Numbered from the stretch's first letter, positions 43,137 through 55,909 are shown. The stretch is 64,000 nt of DNA from Hawksworthiomyces lignivorus (GCA_002917075.1 NTMA01000076.1:1-64000); one strand, 5' to 3'. Translations and numbers: made by a program. Notes: a model not told the origin generated them from the sequence alone.

Positions 43137-43907
43137 CTTGAGCCAAGATATGGAGCGACTTGGGAGAGAGAGAGGGAGAGAGAGCAAGGAAAGACGAGAA
43201 TCAAAACATTACCAACTGCATTCAAATCATAGCTTCAAAGACAAAGGAGAATATTGAGGGAGCAACTAAAGCAACACAAGGGGAGAGAAAGAGGAAATGT
43301 GGCGTTCTGGATGGGCCCTGTCTGGGAAATATATCACAAGAGTATATCACCGTGGAGGAGTTGTCCAACTTTGGGGGTGAGTGATGGAGCAGTTCCTGGG
43401 AGCAGTGGAGCACGCAAGTCTGGTTGCAAGCTGGCAAGATGGGAAAGGCTAATATTAAAGCTCTCCAGCGCTATGTTGCTGCTGTAAGCAAAGGCAGGTG
43501 CGCCGTTCGATTACGCTCCGACTCGTACCTGCCTGTCGGTAAATAACAAACAGCCAGTTACGTCACGGAGAAATACATTTGACCCGCTTTTCTTCTCTGG
43601 CAATGACATGCATGATTAGTCATTTTGAAGATTGGGCGGAAACCCGTTGGTGGTGGCCGCTAATAGCAATTGCCTCTATTTGGGGATGTGAAGATTCTGC
43701 TTTTTGATAGTGAGCTTTCAATAGTTCTTATGCATGGGCTTTATATCTTCATTTTATTTCAGATTTGAGTAATTGAAATTTCACGGCTTTTATTTAGAAC
43801 TTGCACACTGCGTCTTACTTTGCGCTAGAACAAGAAGGCTCGCTTGGATTGGAGCTTCATCTCGTCTGGTTTCATCTGCGCTGTGAGCAGAAAACCCCAA
43901 ATTCAAC
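43137..43907. promoter_or_regulatory. Divergent promoter region
   Basis: About 770 bp between HRD3 (-) and the WDR89-like gene (+). Includes purine-rich GAGA stretches at 43160-43195. No specific control site assigned. Confidence 0.4.
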
Positions 43908-45172
43908 ATGTATTTGCTTGCTGGGATCGACGAATTTCAATTTCCCGGCTCAGACCCGCCCTTTGTGCTCGATTTGATTCCTTTGAAATCCGGACTTGCA
44001 TCTATATCGTCAGACGGCACGCTCTCTCTGTTCGACCCTCAGCGCATTGGCTCTGGTCCAAAACGCACTTACACCACGTCTCACGGCAATCTCACAACAG
44101 CAAGAGCGCTTGACGCAGCAGGCTCCGTCCTGGCAACGGCGGGCGAGAATGGGACGGTGGCAGTGTGGGATTTGCGTGAGCCGGCCCAAGGAGCGCAAAT
44201 AACTGTGCAAGTCGGTAAGATATTCAATCCCAGCATAATACTGTGTCAAGTCCACCACTAATTTCACTCTCACATTGTACTAGGATCATGCGGCGTGCCC
44301 GTAACATCGCTGGCTTGCGAACCACAGACCCAGTCTATTGCGGCTGGCACAGAACTGGCAGACTACCAAGCGTCAATCGTGATTTGGTGTGTAGATGCTA
44401 CTTTTTTATTTGGACTCTGCAGACAAGTGTGCTAACAAATGCAGGGATGTCCGTGCTGGCACGACGCCGAAAGTGAGATACAACGATCTGCACAGCGACG
44501 ACGTAACAGATGTATGTCTATTCATTCCTGTCCGTATCCTAGTAGTTGAGCTTCTCTTGCATTGAAAAATTAATGCTTTTCAGTTGAACTACCACCCAAC
44601 CAATGCGCATATACTTCTCTCCGGCTCAACAGATGGGCTTGTCAACGTGTGTGACACCCGGATAGCCGATGAAGACGATGTAGTCATCCAGGCATTTAAC
44701 CATGGATCCATACATCACGCTGGCTTCTTGAACGATACGGAAGTCTATGCTCTATCTCACGATGAGAAGATGGCACTGTACGACGTGGCTGAAGAACGGG
44801 AAGCCGGGTCGGCAACCAAGGATTTTGGCGACGTGAGAGAGGCCGTGAAGTGCCAGTATGTCGCCAATGTCTTGCCCAAGGTTGGCCAGTCCGGCGCCAT
44901 TCTGGGCGTGGGTTCACAAGAGTAAGTCACAGATAGATAAGCATTTCGAGGTTTTGTCTCATTTTAACTAACTTTCATCTAGTGCGGAGCTCTTCCAACT
45001 CATTCACTTGACCAAAAATGGCGAATGGGCATTTGCTCTTGATTCGGTCGTCGGCCTTCCAGGCGGTCACGGATCAGAGCTTGTTCGCGGCTTTGCTGTC
45101 TTTGACGAACAGCAGGTCGTGTACACTTGTGGTGAAGATGGCAAGGTTCGGGCTTGGCGGCCACCAGCTTAG
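43908..45172 (+). CDS. WDR89-like WD40 repeat protein
   Basis: Five exons, 43908..44214, 44284..44386, 44445..44511, 44584..44921 and 44983..45172, give 334 residues. All splice phases agree (donors GTAAGA, GTGTGT, GTATGT, GTAAGT; acceptors TAG or CAG). WD40 signatures include LASISSDGTLSLFDP, LATAGENGTVAVWDLR, ILLSGSTDGLVNVCDTR and VVYTCGEDGKVRAWRP at the C-terminus. Length and spacing fit the WDR89 family, conserved in eukaryotes and poorly characterised. Probably a soluble scaffold. Its 3' end is 175 bp from the converging FRG1 stop. Confidence 0.9.
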
Positions 45173-45346
45173 AAGGGAAAGGAGATCGAATGGGATATCT
45201 TTTGTACTTTTTTATTTATTTCCTTTTAGTTTTACATACAAGCATACTGCCCAGAGACGGCGGGCGAGCGAATATTTTTGGGCTGGTAAAATTTTGGTTT
45301 TATTCTATTCCCTTTTTTTAAGTACTTCCGCAAGGGGCTCTGCCTC

Positions 45347-46266
45347 TCAACCGTACTTGTCGTGCTTGTGCTTGACTTTTACGTCGAGCAGCTTCTCGTG
45401 GTAGTCGCCTTCGCGCCGCGCCCGCTTCAGCATCTTGACCTCGTCGTCGTCCAGCCGTCGCCCCGCCGCCTCCTCGAGCTCTCGCCGGCTGATCTTCTCG
45501 CGCGCCTTCTCCTCCTTGGACGCCTTCAACCGCGGCTTGAACCGCGCCTGCATGCGGATGCGCACTGTCGTGTTGAGATTCGTCTCGGTGGCGTCGCCGC
45601 GGACGTCGGGCACAGCATCGGCCTTGCCGGCGGCCGTCGCCGCCTTCTGCTGGACCGAGAGGTACGTGTCGCGCAGCGTCTTGATCTGGAACGTCTCGGG
45701 CGAACCCTCCGTCTCGACGAGGACAAACGACTCGATCGGTGAGACGGCAATGGCTGTAGCTGAAAATAAGCCGTACTTGTCACATCCCAGGTACCTAGAA
45801 GGTGGGTGGTGGGCTAAGTTAGCTGGTGAATCGAAAGGCGGATACAAAACCCATACAATCCAATATAGAAAAAATTAACGAGCGCAACGTACTTTTCGTG
45901 ATGTCCCTTGAACCGAAAGTGTTCCGTCCCTGCGATTTTATTCGCCACCCACACCTGGCGCACGTCGTGCGGCTCGGCGCTCGATGGGTTGCCGTCGACA
46001 ATGTTCTCGATTGGCATAGCGAAGACCTTGCCGTTCGCGTCGGATGCGAGCGCCGTCGGCGGCGTGCTCGGCAGGACAATCATTACCGGCCCGGATACGT
46101 CGCCCAGGGCCTCGGCAGAGACCCAGCTGTCATCCTCGGCGACCTCGTCGTCGGCGGCCGCCAGCTGCAGCGCCTTCTTCTTCCGCGCCTCTTCGGAGGT
46201 CTCTCGGTCCTTGCGCTTCCGCTTCTTCACCTTCTTGTCGCCCTTGAAGGTGAGCGGCTTCACCAT
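45347..46266 (-). CDS. FRG1-like nucleolar/spliceosome-associated protein
   Basis: Exons 46266..45893 and 45794..45347 give 273 residues. The start MVKPLTFKGDKKVKKRKR is the typical basic, nuclear-localising N-terminus of FRG1. The actin-bundling fascin-like fold is seen as MPIENIVDGNPSSAEPHDVR through RFKGHHEKYLGCDKYGLFSA and IESFVLVETE, the intron falling in EK-Y (donor GTACGT, acceptor TAG). The C-terminus is Lys/Arg-rich (LKASKEEKAREKISRREL). In animals FRG1 is found with spliceosomes and in nucleoli; a matching role here is inferred. It is transcribed away from SNU114, another splicing gene. Confidence 0.9.
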
Positions 46267-46833
46267 GATGCTGGTTTCGCTTTGGACAGTTGGAAGCAAT
46301 GTTGCCGTCCAGTTGGGGAGTTGGACTGGCGAACTCAAAATCGCCAGCCGCGGTCTCAGTTCTGGGCGACAGAGCTTTGCCCCACCAGCGAGCGTAGATC
46401 AGCCAATCATGCTGCGTGATTTCCAGCTCTTGTGATTACAGAGCAGCCTTGCAGCAGCACTCACCAACTACAGGATCTCAGAGGCTCACAACTTGATGTT
46501 ATGCTAGTTTCTCCCAGCAGAATGCATCAAAAGTTTAACAGCTGAAAAAGTCATCTTCATATCAGAAAATACTTTCTGACTTAGATTAAGCTCCTGATGC
46601 ACGAAGAGAGCCCTTATCCTCTGCTGTAATTTTCGTCACGTGACCCTTGAACAGCAATTGCGGGCAGCCAGTTACAGCGCCTTTCAGCCTTGTGGAAGTC
46701 TCTTAGCTAGCGCAGAATTTCTCTGGAAGCTTTTTCAAGGTTGCGCGCGTCACTGGGGCAGGACAAAAAAAAGGTGCTGCTGTCGCAAATTGTACCTGCG
46801 CACACCTCGCTAATCTGTCTGGCCAGGTTCAAG
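46267..46833. promoter_or_regulatory. Divergent promoter region
   Basis: About 570 bp shared by FRG1 (-) and SNU114 (+), two RNA-processing genes. Contains TCACGTGAC at 46636-46644, a CACGTG E-box core that basic helix-loop-helix factors bind in fungi. Confidence 0.45.
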
Positions 46834-49800
46834 ATGGATGATCTATATGATGAGTATGCTTCACATCTTTTTGTTTTGTGTGTTTCGGTACCAATTCTGA
46901 CGCGACAAACAGGTTCGGCAACTTCATCGGCGAAGAGCCAGAAGCCTCGGAGGAGGGATCCGAGCAGGGCGATGCCGAGGCCGACAACTACGTGTATGGG
47001 GACGAGGAGGAAGAGGATGAGGAGGGTGCCGGCCAAGAATTAATGGAAGTTGATGGTAGGTGCAAAAATCCTGGCTTTCTCTCTGCGCATGCATTGCGTG
47101 TCTTGCAGCCAGGTTTCTAACAAATAACGGAACGATACAGATGAAGGACCGTCCAACGCAGTCATACTCCACGAAGACAAGCAGTACTACCCCACCGCAG
47201 CACAAGTATACGGCACGGAGGTCGAGGCCCTGGTGCAGGAGGAGGATGCGCAGCCGCTGTCAGAGCCCATCGTGGCGCCGGCGGAGCAGAAGAAGTTCAC
47301 AGTGGAGGAGGCGGACCTGCCGCACGTGTTCTTTGACCGGGGCTTCATGACGGACCTGATGAACTTTCCCGAGCAGACGCGGAATGTGGCCTTTGCGGGG
47401 CATTTGCACCACGGCAAGACGGCGCTGATGGACATGCTGGTGCTGGAGACGCACGATCTGAGCGAGCGGCTGCAGCAGCGGTCGAGCCGGCGGCGCGACG
47501 AGCAGCTGCGGTACACGGACGTGCACACGCTGGAGCGGGAGCGCGGCGTGTCGATCAAGAGCGCGCCCATGAGCCTGGTGCTGCCGTCGACGCGCGGCAA
47601 GTCGCACCTGCTCAACATTGTGGACACGCCGGGCCACGTCAACTTTGCCGACGAGGTGGCGGCGGCGCTGCGCCTGGTCGACGGCCTGTGCCTGGTGGTC
47701 GACGCCGTCGAGGGCGTGCAGGCGCACACGGAGATGATCGTGCGCCACGCCGTGCGCGAGGCCGTGCCGCTGACGCTGGTCATCAACAAGGTCGACCGCC
47801 TGATCCTCGAGCTCAAGCTGCCGCCCGCGGACGCCTACTACAAGCTGCGCCACACGGTCGAGGAGGTCAACCGCGTCGTGGGCGAGACCGCCGCGGCCGC
47901 GGGGCTGCCGGCCGCCGAGACGGCCGACGCGCTGCGCGTCAGCCCCGAGCGCGGCAACGTGCTGTTCGCCTGCGCCAGCATGGAGTGGTGCTTCACGCTG
48001 CCGTCGTTTGCCAAGATGTACGCGGACCACCTGCCACCCTCAAACGGGGGAGGAGCATCCTCGGCAAAGAAGGCCGCCGCCGAGGCGCTGGACGCGGACG
48101 AGTTTGCGCGCCGCCTGTGGGCCGACGTCTTCTTCAACCCAGGCCGGCGCACCTTCACGCGCAAGCCCGTCGAGGAGGGCGCCAAGCGCTCGTTTGTGCA
48201 CTTTGTGCTCGAGCCCGTCTACAAGCTCTTCACGCACACCATCAGCGAGAACCCGCACGACCTGCAGATCTTCCTGGCGGGGCTCGGCATCACGCTCAAG
48301 CCCTCGCAGTACCGCGCCGACGCCAAGGTGCTGCTCAAGCTCGTGTGCAAGCAGTTCTTTGGCGGCTCCGCCCCCTTTGTCGACATGGTCGTGCGCCACG
48401 TGCCCTCGCCCGTCGCCGCCGCCGCCCGCCACCTCGAGCGCTACTACACGGGCCCGCTGGACGCGCCCGTCGCCGCCGCCATGCGCGCCTGCGACCCCGA
48501 CGGCCCCCTCGTCGTCGCCGTCACCAAGCTCTTCAGCAGCAGCGACGCCAAGAGCTTCCACGCCCTCGGCCGCGTCTTCAGCGGCGTCGTTCGCCCCGGC
48601 GCCGACGTCCGCGTCCTCGGCGAGGGCTACTCGCTCGACGACGAGGAGGACATGGCCCGCGCCCGCGTCGCCGACGTCTGGATCCCCGAGACCCGCTACA
48701 ACGTCCCCGTTGACGGTGTCCCCGCCGGCGGCCTCGTCCTGCTCGGCGGCGTCGACAACTCAATCGTCAAGTCCGCCACCGTCGTCGCTGACCGCTTCGA
48801 AGACGACGAGGACGCCTTCGTCTTCAAGCCCGTCGTCCACTACGCCGAGTCCGTCTTCAAGATCGCCGTCGAGCCCGTCAACCCCTCGGAGCTGCCCAAG
48901 ATGCTCGACGGCATCCGCAAGATCAACAAGAGCTACCCGCTCATCGCCACAAAGGTCGAGGAGTCTGGCGAGCACATCCTCATCGGCACCGGCGAGCTCT
49001 ACATGGACTGCGTCATGCACGACCTGCGCCTGCTCTACGCCGACATGGAGATCAAGGTCTCCGACCCCCTCACCCGCTTCTGCGAGACTGTCGTCGACGA
49101 GTCCGCCACAAAATGCTTCACCATCACCCCCAACAAGAAGAACCGCCTCACCATGGTCGCCGAGCCCCTCGAGGACGGCCTCGCCCGCGACATCGAGTCC
49201 GGCGCCGTCCGCATCAAGGACCCCGTCCGCAAGACCGCCAAGTTCTTCCAGGACAAGTACGAGTGGGATCTCCTGGCTGCCCGCAGCATCTGGGCTTTCG
49301 GCCCCGAGGAGATGGGGCCCAACATCCTCCAGGACGACACGCTTCCCGGCGAGGTAGGCTTTCTCTCTTTGATGCTTTGCTTTGCTTTTTTTTTTTAGCT
49401 TTCTTATTTTGCTAACGGAACAACTACTTCGACTAGGTGGACAAGAAACTCTTAAACACCGTCAAGGAGTCGATCAAGCAGGGCTTCAGCTGGGCCACGC
49501 GAGAAGGCCCGCTCTGCGAAGAACGTACGTCGCCTTCTCCTTCTCCTCTCTGATTTCCATTACCTACTGCGACAGCTCTGCTAACTATCTGTCCTCCTCT
49601 CGCCAGCCATCCGCAACATCAAGTTCAAGCTGATGGACGTCGCCCTGGCGCAGGAGACCATCTACCGCGGCGGCGGCCAGATCATCCCCACGGCGCGGCG
49701 CGCCTGCTACGGCGCCTTTATGCTGTCCTCGCCGCGGCTGATGGAGCCCGTCTACGCCGTGTCTATGACGGGGCCCAAGACGGCCGGCGACGAGCTGTAC

Positions 49801-50175
49801 AACTTGCTGACGCGGCGGCGCGGCCACGTGCTGACGGACAGCGGCATCCCCGGCACCAACCTGTCGCGCGTGTGCGGCCTGCTGCCCGTCATCGACTCCT
49901 TCGGCTTCGAGACCGACCTGCGCATCACCACAAAGGGCAGCGCCCTCGTCAGCCTCGTCTTCGACCGCTGGCAGGTCGTGCCCGGCGACCCTCTCGACCG
50001 CGACGTCGTGCTGCGGCCCATGCAGATGGCCCCGGTCCAGGCCACCGCCCGCGACTTTGTGCTCAAGACCCGCCGCCGCAAGGGCCTCAGCGAGGACGTG
50101 TCGGTCGGCAAGTTCCTCGAGCCCGAGCTGTACAGCGAGCTGGTGGCCAGCGGCACGCTGGAGGAGGGGGCGTAA
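46834..50175 (+). CDS. U5 snRNP GTPase SNU114 (EFTUD2)
   Basis: EF-2-like GTPase of the U5 snRNP that controls Brr2 during spliceosome activation. Exons 46834..46853 (20 nt), 46913..47055, 47141..49353, 49437..49524 and 49607..50175 give 1010 residues. An acidic N-terminal domain ([22 protein letters not shown]) is specific to Snu114 and absent from EF-2. G1 is AGHLHHGKT (about residue 140), G3 DTPGHV and G4 NKVD. Domain II and the EF-G-like domains III-V follow ([20 protein letters not shown], then [12 protein letters not shown]). All introns are in phase with GT...AG ends. The third exon is extremely GC-rich, so alternative frames and the opposite strand are also open. Confidence 0.96.
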
Positions 50176-51739
50176 AAGGGACTGCTCTCGAACGAGAGAA
50201 GGATGTGAGGGGGAAGGGATGCTCAGATGACGAGTATTTTTTCACATGGAGACGCTTTTTTAGGAGACTTTGCTTTTTACGTTTCTGCCTCCTTTCTTTT
50301 TCTAGTTTTCTATTTGCCTATGGATTCTTTCGGTAAGAGCAAAAGTCCAGAAGTGTATCTAGGTGTTTGTGGTATTTTTTGGTTAAGTGCATTCAATATC
50401 ATCACGAAAATGGGAAAGGGGAGATAGCGAATAGAAATACAAACGAGAGATTTTAGCGACAGCCGGAAATCCCGCCATTGCTGCCGCCCCCTATTTCTTC
50501 GTGCATACGGACAAGACAAACCAGCTGCTTCCGTAGATGCAAGGTGGCAAAAGAAAGAAAAGGGTGTGAGCTAAAACGGGAGAAGAGGAGCAAGACCAGA
50601 AAGAAACTGCGGATATAAAAAATCACTGCAAGTATCAGAGACAAAGATGTCATGCACAATCTATCAAGCCGCCTGTGAAAACCCGCTAGATAATGTCTGT
50701 GCGAGCGAAAGAGAGACCTCGTGAATTTTGGTGGTCAAATTGCAGCATTCTATTCACAAAAACTTACCTTATCGGTGCCGTGCGAACCAAGCCAGAGGAT
50801 ACGATTGCACCAACAGAACTTCCAAGGAAAAGATCCTACAGCATGTAAATGGTGTGCTCAATTGTCTAAATAACGTTCAACAATCTAACTAGGATACCGG
50901 TCAACAGAGATCCATATTATGGTCGCTCACTTTTTTTTGGTGAGAATTCACTGCATCCAAAGTGCCGGCTTCAAAGTTCCGGCTATACACTTATCTCGTC
51001 ACCCTGACGCAGCATATAAAATAAGGGTAGGATAATAAATTTGAAACTTTATCAATGAGAGTTTAGAAGAAAATAAATAGATTCCCAGATTGTACTGGGT
51101 ATGTAGAGAATAAGATTTATCTATCCATCCCAATCCATAAAAGATTTTGTTTTGTAATCTTCTTCAAGCATCGCCAGACATCAAGTCCGGCATCATATTG
51201 CATGTTTCCACAGAGGTACCCGAAGGCATGATTATGAGAGTCATCAGAAAAAGAGAAAATAGAAGAAAAGTGAAAAAAAAAGGACAAGGAAAAAAAAGGT
51301 AGAAACTAATAGTACATCCATAAGTAGACGAGAACGACAAAATTCTGTCGTGGTGAAGGCATGCAGACAGTAGGTACCAGAAGAAAGAAGAAAAGCAACC
51401 AAGAACGCCAGTCATTTTCCATGTACTTCAAAATATTCCATAATCCCAAAGCCCGGTCTTCAACATATTTTAGAAGAAACGACTGTAAGAAAGAGATAGA
51501 AAGCAAAAGCAGAAATATTAGACCAAAACACAGAAGGGTATTTTTTTGTGGTTGTATACTGCAGCTTTGTCTGTGGCCTGGACAGCCCAAAAGTGGAAAA
51601 CGACAGGAAAATATGACATGAAACATGAACGCTGGAAAAGAGATTCAGATGTGCCAGCTTAATGAAACCGGTTGCTGCGTGGAGTGGATCTGTAGAATGT
51701 TAGAATAGCGAACGAAATAAACCTGAAGGTGAAAAGTTC
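50176..51739. other. Convergent intergenic region
   Basis: About 1.56 kb between the 3' ends of SNU114 (+) and the BTB gene (-). AT-rich, with only short frames. No gene supported. Confidence 0.5.
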
Positions 51740-52764
51740 TTACTGAGCTGACGAAATGTCGTCAACGTGGTTACAGAGCGCCACGAATAGATCGAAGAAG
51801 AGCTGCGAACCACCGTTGTACATCTCCAGCTGCATGGTGCCGCTGCGTTTGAACGTGCTGCGGCTGCGGATGATGAGAGCAAGGTAGTGGGCACGCAGCT
51901 TGGAATCAGTATCAGGTGTGTTGGCATAGGCGTAGCGAGCAGAGGCGAGGATAGTGCTGCAGGGAATGCCAGATTCTGTGTTCGAGGAAAGCGACATTAG
52001 AATTAAATTTATTCGAGGGCACAGCCATGGAAAGAGCAGATCACAGCACTTACGAAGCCCTTGTTTGCGCAGCGATATACGCTTCAGCTCATCCAGCCCA
52101 TACTTCTCTGCTGAGCAGTAGATCACGGTGTCCTTGAGCAGGTCGCCTTCGACGGCGTGGTGGAAGATGGTGGCTTCAGGCAGAAGAGAGTCACGACCGC
52201 CATCGCCTTCTACCTGCTGCTCCAGCTCCCACGAGTTGCGGCGCTTGTTATGCACGAGCCTCGGATAGTAGTCGCCTTTGTAGAGGAATTCAAGGACAGA
52301 CGAGAAGATCTCCGGCTCGTCGTCCGGCAGGGCGATGCGCTTAGAAGCGCCGCCGGGGCTGCCGCCGTGGTTGTCATAGTATGCCGTCTGGTTGTGGAGG
52401 ACCTGTTCGAAGAAGGGCGACGCGCAGAGGATGTCTTCGTGGGCAGCAAAGATGCGCTGGTCACGACCGACGACCAGGGTCACAATAGCTGACGTGAGGT
52501 TTCTAATAGCGGCAAAGTGTTAGCGGCAACGTTATTGAAATATATTAGAAAAAAATAAACAAAGGGAAAAAAGACGCACGCGACGGGTGACGGCGTCTCT
52601 TCGGCAAAAGCAGCGACGGCAGCGGCCGAGGAAATCGTTGGCGGCCGGCGCCGAGATTCATGGCGGCGCGACTTGGAGACGCCGGCGTCTTTGCTGAAAG
52701 AGGCGCTGGATTTGCTGACCTTTTGGCTTTTAGAAAAGCTCTTGTTTTGTGACCGGGAGAACAT
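51740..52764 (-). CDS. BTB/POZ domain protein
   Basis: Exons 52764..52580, 52502..52054 and 51975..51740 give 289 residues. A Ser/Lys/Arg-rich N-terminus (about 55 residues) precedes the BTB core: VTLVVGRDQRIFAAHEDILC then ASPFFEQVL, with IALPDDEPEIFSSVLEFLYKGDYYP as the second half. The domain normally dimerises and often links substrates to Cullin-3. The C-terminal part (LALIIRSRSTFKRSG) is a small helical extension common to fungal BTB proteins. Introns use GTGCGT/TTAG and GTAAGT/ACAG. A CTCAG-GTAAGT sequence at about 53056-53066 on the minus strand suggests an intron in the 5' UTR. Partner and role unknown. Confidence 0.88.
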
Positions 52765-55652
52765 GATGAAGATAGTGCAGGGAGTATAAAGAAATGATTG
52801 AAAAAATGTGACTGCAATTTTTTTCGGGTATTTTCGTTTCTTTTGCGCAGAAATGAAATGCGACAGATTATCGTGACAAAAATAAAGAAATATGCAGTAG
52901 AAGAAATACAGTAATAGCAATAGAAAAGGCAACCGCTCGCAAGATGAGATTTAAAAAAAGAGTATTGGTTGATTCCGGCGAATTTGTTGATGTTGAGATG
53001 CGTTTGTTGATCGTGAGGGTCTTTTGCTGTTTTCACACCTTCATTTTTTGAAACGACTTACCTGAGGCGACAACGAAAGAGAGAAGAGAGACAAATTTGA
53101 GGGAAAGGAAAAGAGAGAGGGAAGGGCGGTCGTATTTATAGAGAGAAACGCCATTGGGCTTGAAAATGAAGCACAGTGCAGGCTGCGCAAAGAGGATGAA
53201 AAAAAAGAGCAGAAGGAGAGTCAAATGTGGTGCAAAAGGCTAGTTTTCTGCCTAAGCAAGGGTTGGGGGGGGGGAAGTGGTGGGTGAGAAAGCGGAAACA
53301 GTGCCAGATAAACCAAAACTTGGCGAAGCGAAACTTGGGAGGGGAGTGTCCCTACAAAAAGAGTCGATGCACAGAAGTACAGCAAAAAGAAATGTTGGTG
53401 ATAATGGCTTGCAGTGGACGCGATGGGACGTGGATGGCTGCTGCATCCGGATTAGCGCCTCGCGAAGCTGCCACCAAATCATGTGACCCCATTAAAGATT
53501 CCCAGGACGGCATAGCCCTGGCTGAATTGGTGGTCGTACTTCTGTCTCGTTCCAGATATTTGGACCGGGCTAGCGTATGGTTGGGCGGGATACTGGGCAG
53601 TGCTTTCCCCGGTCCTACTCCACCCATCCTTCTGAAGGACCGTTCAAACGACTTAGTTGCGCACTAAAACCCCCTGTAAAACAGAGGGAAAATACGGCGT
53701 TCGAAGAGTCACACTGCCTCCCTGTCAGCCATGTACCACCCACCGCTGTCTGCTGTTGGGCAGTTACTCAACGGCTTTTCTGGGCTGTGAAATTCAGGGG
53801 AAAAGGAACCAGGAAGAAGGTAGAGCACGAGTATATCCTCGTACGAGTACTTATTGTCATGCCCTCCGTAGTTATAGATACAAACACTGCTAGGGACCTC
53901 AGCTTCTAGTGGTGTGTGGGGTGTATCCGAACTTTCTCACTCCCTCTTTTTGTCTGCCGGGAGGCAAGTGCCGCTAAACTTGCATTGAGTTGAGCTTCCC
54001 CTTTTTTTCACTTTGGAGATACATTTTCGCTTCTACTTTTGTTTCTATTTTCTGGAGCCGAGGGAACAGTTGATGTAACCCGGTGTGAGACACTAATATG
54101 TTGTGTTATTTGCGGTTTATTGGCAATTTTGCTAAAGTTATCACAATTTGGCTGTCCTGTCCCCAGCCGCGCTGGAGTGCCCTAGGCAGCAATGTGGCCC
54201 GTGACCAGGGAACTTCTGGCGTGCTTCGTCTTTTAGGGCCGAGCTTCTCCGTCTACTGATCAATTGAGTCAAGAAAAGAAGGCATCCGACGGAGTGGATC
54301 GAAGATTGAAGAAGGCTCTCATGGCCACGAGGCTGCCCATTTCTTGTGCAGCTGATTGTATGCGTCGTATCTTCCAGTGACAATATCTTGTTTCCTGCAT
54401 TCACAAAGTCCAAGTTGAGGCGTGTTCACTTTCACGCCACCACCACCAAGGGACAACGGCTACAAAGAGCCTAGGAAGTGTGTCCCACAGTCTCACCCAC
54501 CATCAACTTGCATCTGCTTCACACCCACATCATACCCCTGGGTCGCGAGGTTCGGAGGAAGTACACACACGTACGGGTGCCTGGCTTGTTGCGATTTTAA
54601 TGAATATCCAGACCAAACAAGGTTCCAGCTCCTGCACCTTAGCGGAGAACGATACACATAGCTTCCTTTTCCGATCGTAATGTCAATCTTATCACAGCCA
54701 ATAATGGCTTAGAAAAATAAAGATTTTTTTTCCAGCTGAGAATGAGTTGCTTTCTCCAGACTTTTCTCTAAGCTCTCCAGAAGCTTCTTGGCCTGGTCTT
54801 TCTTGGAATATCTTGAAGTTTTCGAGCATGCAAACTGCCAAAGTGCAACTTCCGAAGGTAGAGCTTTTGTACTCTTTGCCGGCATCTGTGTTCCGAAACA
54901 ATTGTAGAACAAAGAATCTGAGTCTGTTGCTGCCTCTCCTGCAAGCACTTTAACCCCTGGTCACAATGATTCCGAAAGTCTTCGAAGCGTGGGTCTCCTT
55001 TAATGATAGTCTCCACTCTCTCCGCCCAGTGCGCAGAGGAACTAAACAGCTTTCAAAGAGATCGAATAATAGCACATGCTCTGCAGCTGTATGGCCTAGG
55101 GTATGATAGATATTGTGCTCTCGATGGTCCTGTCTAATGGCTTAACTTTTGAGAGGCTGGGAAGGCTTCCATCTGATTTGGTGGCCTAAGGTCTAAAGGC
55201 CAGATAATTCTTGAAATTCTATGTCAGTTCCCACTTGGGAGCCTGAGCTACCAACATACGTTCTGTATTCCAATTGCGTCAATTTACCGCCACGCTTTGA
55301 TTCTATGCTGCGTATGCAATTACTCGTTCCACGAAATCTAATAAAGGCTCTTGGTCATTATGGGTGAGTAGCTAGCCAGTTTGGGAATATGTAAGCTTAC
55401 AATGAGATTTAGCAGTCGAATTTCAGCATTCACAGCTCGCTCAGCGTCTGGATACTTACATTGCCGCCATCCTTGTATTGTATCAGAGGCTTCTTTGGGG
55501 GCTCGAGCACCATAAACATTCGTGAAGTATTCTTTAAGCACTCGTCCAGTGTCCAGAGAGCGTTCTCATTGCGAACATAGGTGTAATATCTAACTGTTAG
55601 TTCTGGAATGAATGCGTATCAGAGCCTCGCAAAGCCAATGCCCAAGAGATAG
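52765..55652. other. Gene-poor stretch upstream of the BTB gene
   Basis: About 2.9 kb. The left ~450 bp is probably BTB 5' UTR and promoter. From about 53.2 kb rightward open frames are short. Minus-strand pieces at 54768-55016 and around 55450-55580 (NENALWTLDECLKNTSRMFM) look like worn coding sequence, but no family can be named. Confidence 0.4.
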
Positions 55653-55909
55653 CTACTCCTGTGCCGGATATTGTAGTCTCCAAGTCAGGTCATGGGATCT
55701 GTTTTCATGAGATGCACCAAGTTGCCGGGCCAGATGAACAGAGCGTCTCTCATCTTCACCGAAGATCTGCTGTCTCTCAGTTAGATGGAGGGCTTAGTAC
55801 GCTAGATATTCAAGCGGCTCAGATATGCAGAAGCTAATTCTCGTCCAACTCCCAGCACGCGGGTGCTGTCCTCCTGGCTCTTCTTGTCTTGCAGCACCAC
55901 AACCCGCAT
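55653..55909 (-). pseudogene. Relic of TPR-type repeats
   Basis: Two frame-shifted fragments on the minus strand resemble units of the kinesin-light-chain-like TPR found at the C-terminus of fungal NB-ARC/patatin receptors. At 55909-55802 it reads MRVVVLQDKKSQEDSTRVLG then ELASAYLSRL. At 55781-55653 it reads TERQQIFGEDERRSVHLARQ then LGASHE. The pattern (leucine-rich start, acidic-D-x-S/T, then ELA.AYL) repeats at about one TPR length, but stops and a frameshift separate the units. No NTPase domain was found next to it. The assignment is from memory of the pattern and is tentative. Confidence 0.35.

Noticed and set aside
47688..49357. Alternative plus frames and minus frames in SNU114 exon 3
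   Set aside because: Pro/Arg/Ser-rich shadows of an extremely GC-rich exon whose main frame carries all GTPase motifs.
53227..53667. 146-residue plus-strand open frame upstream of the BTB gene
   Set aside because: Overlaps the probable BTB promoter and 5' UTR, irregular composition, no motif.
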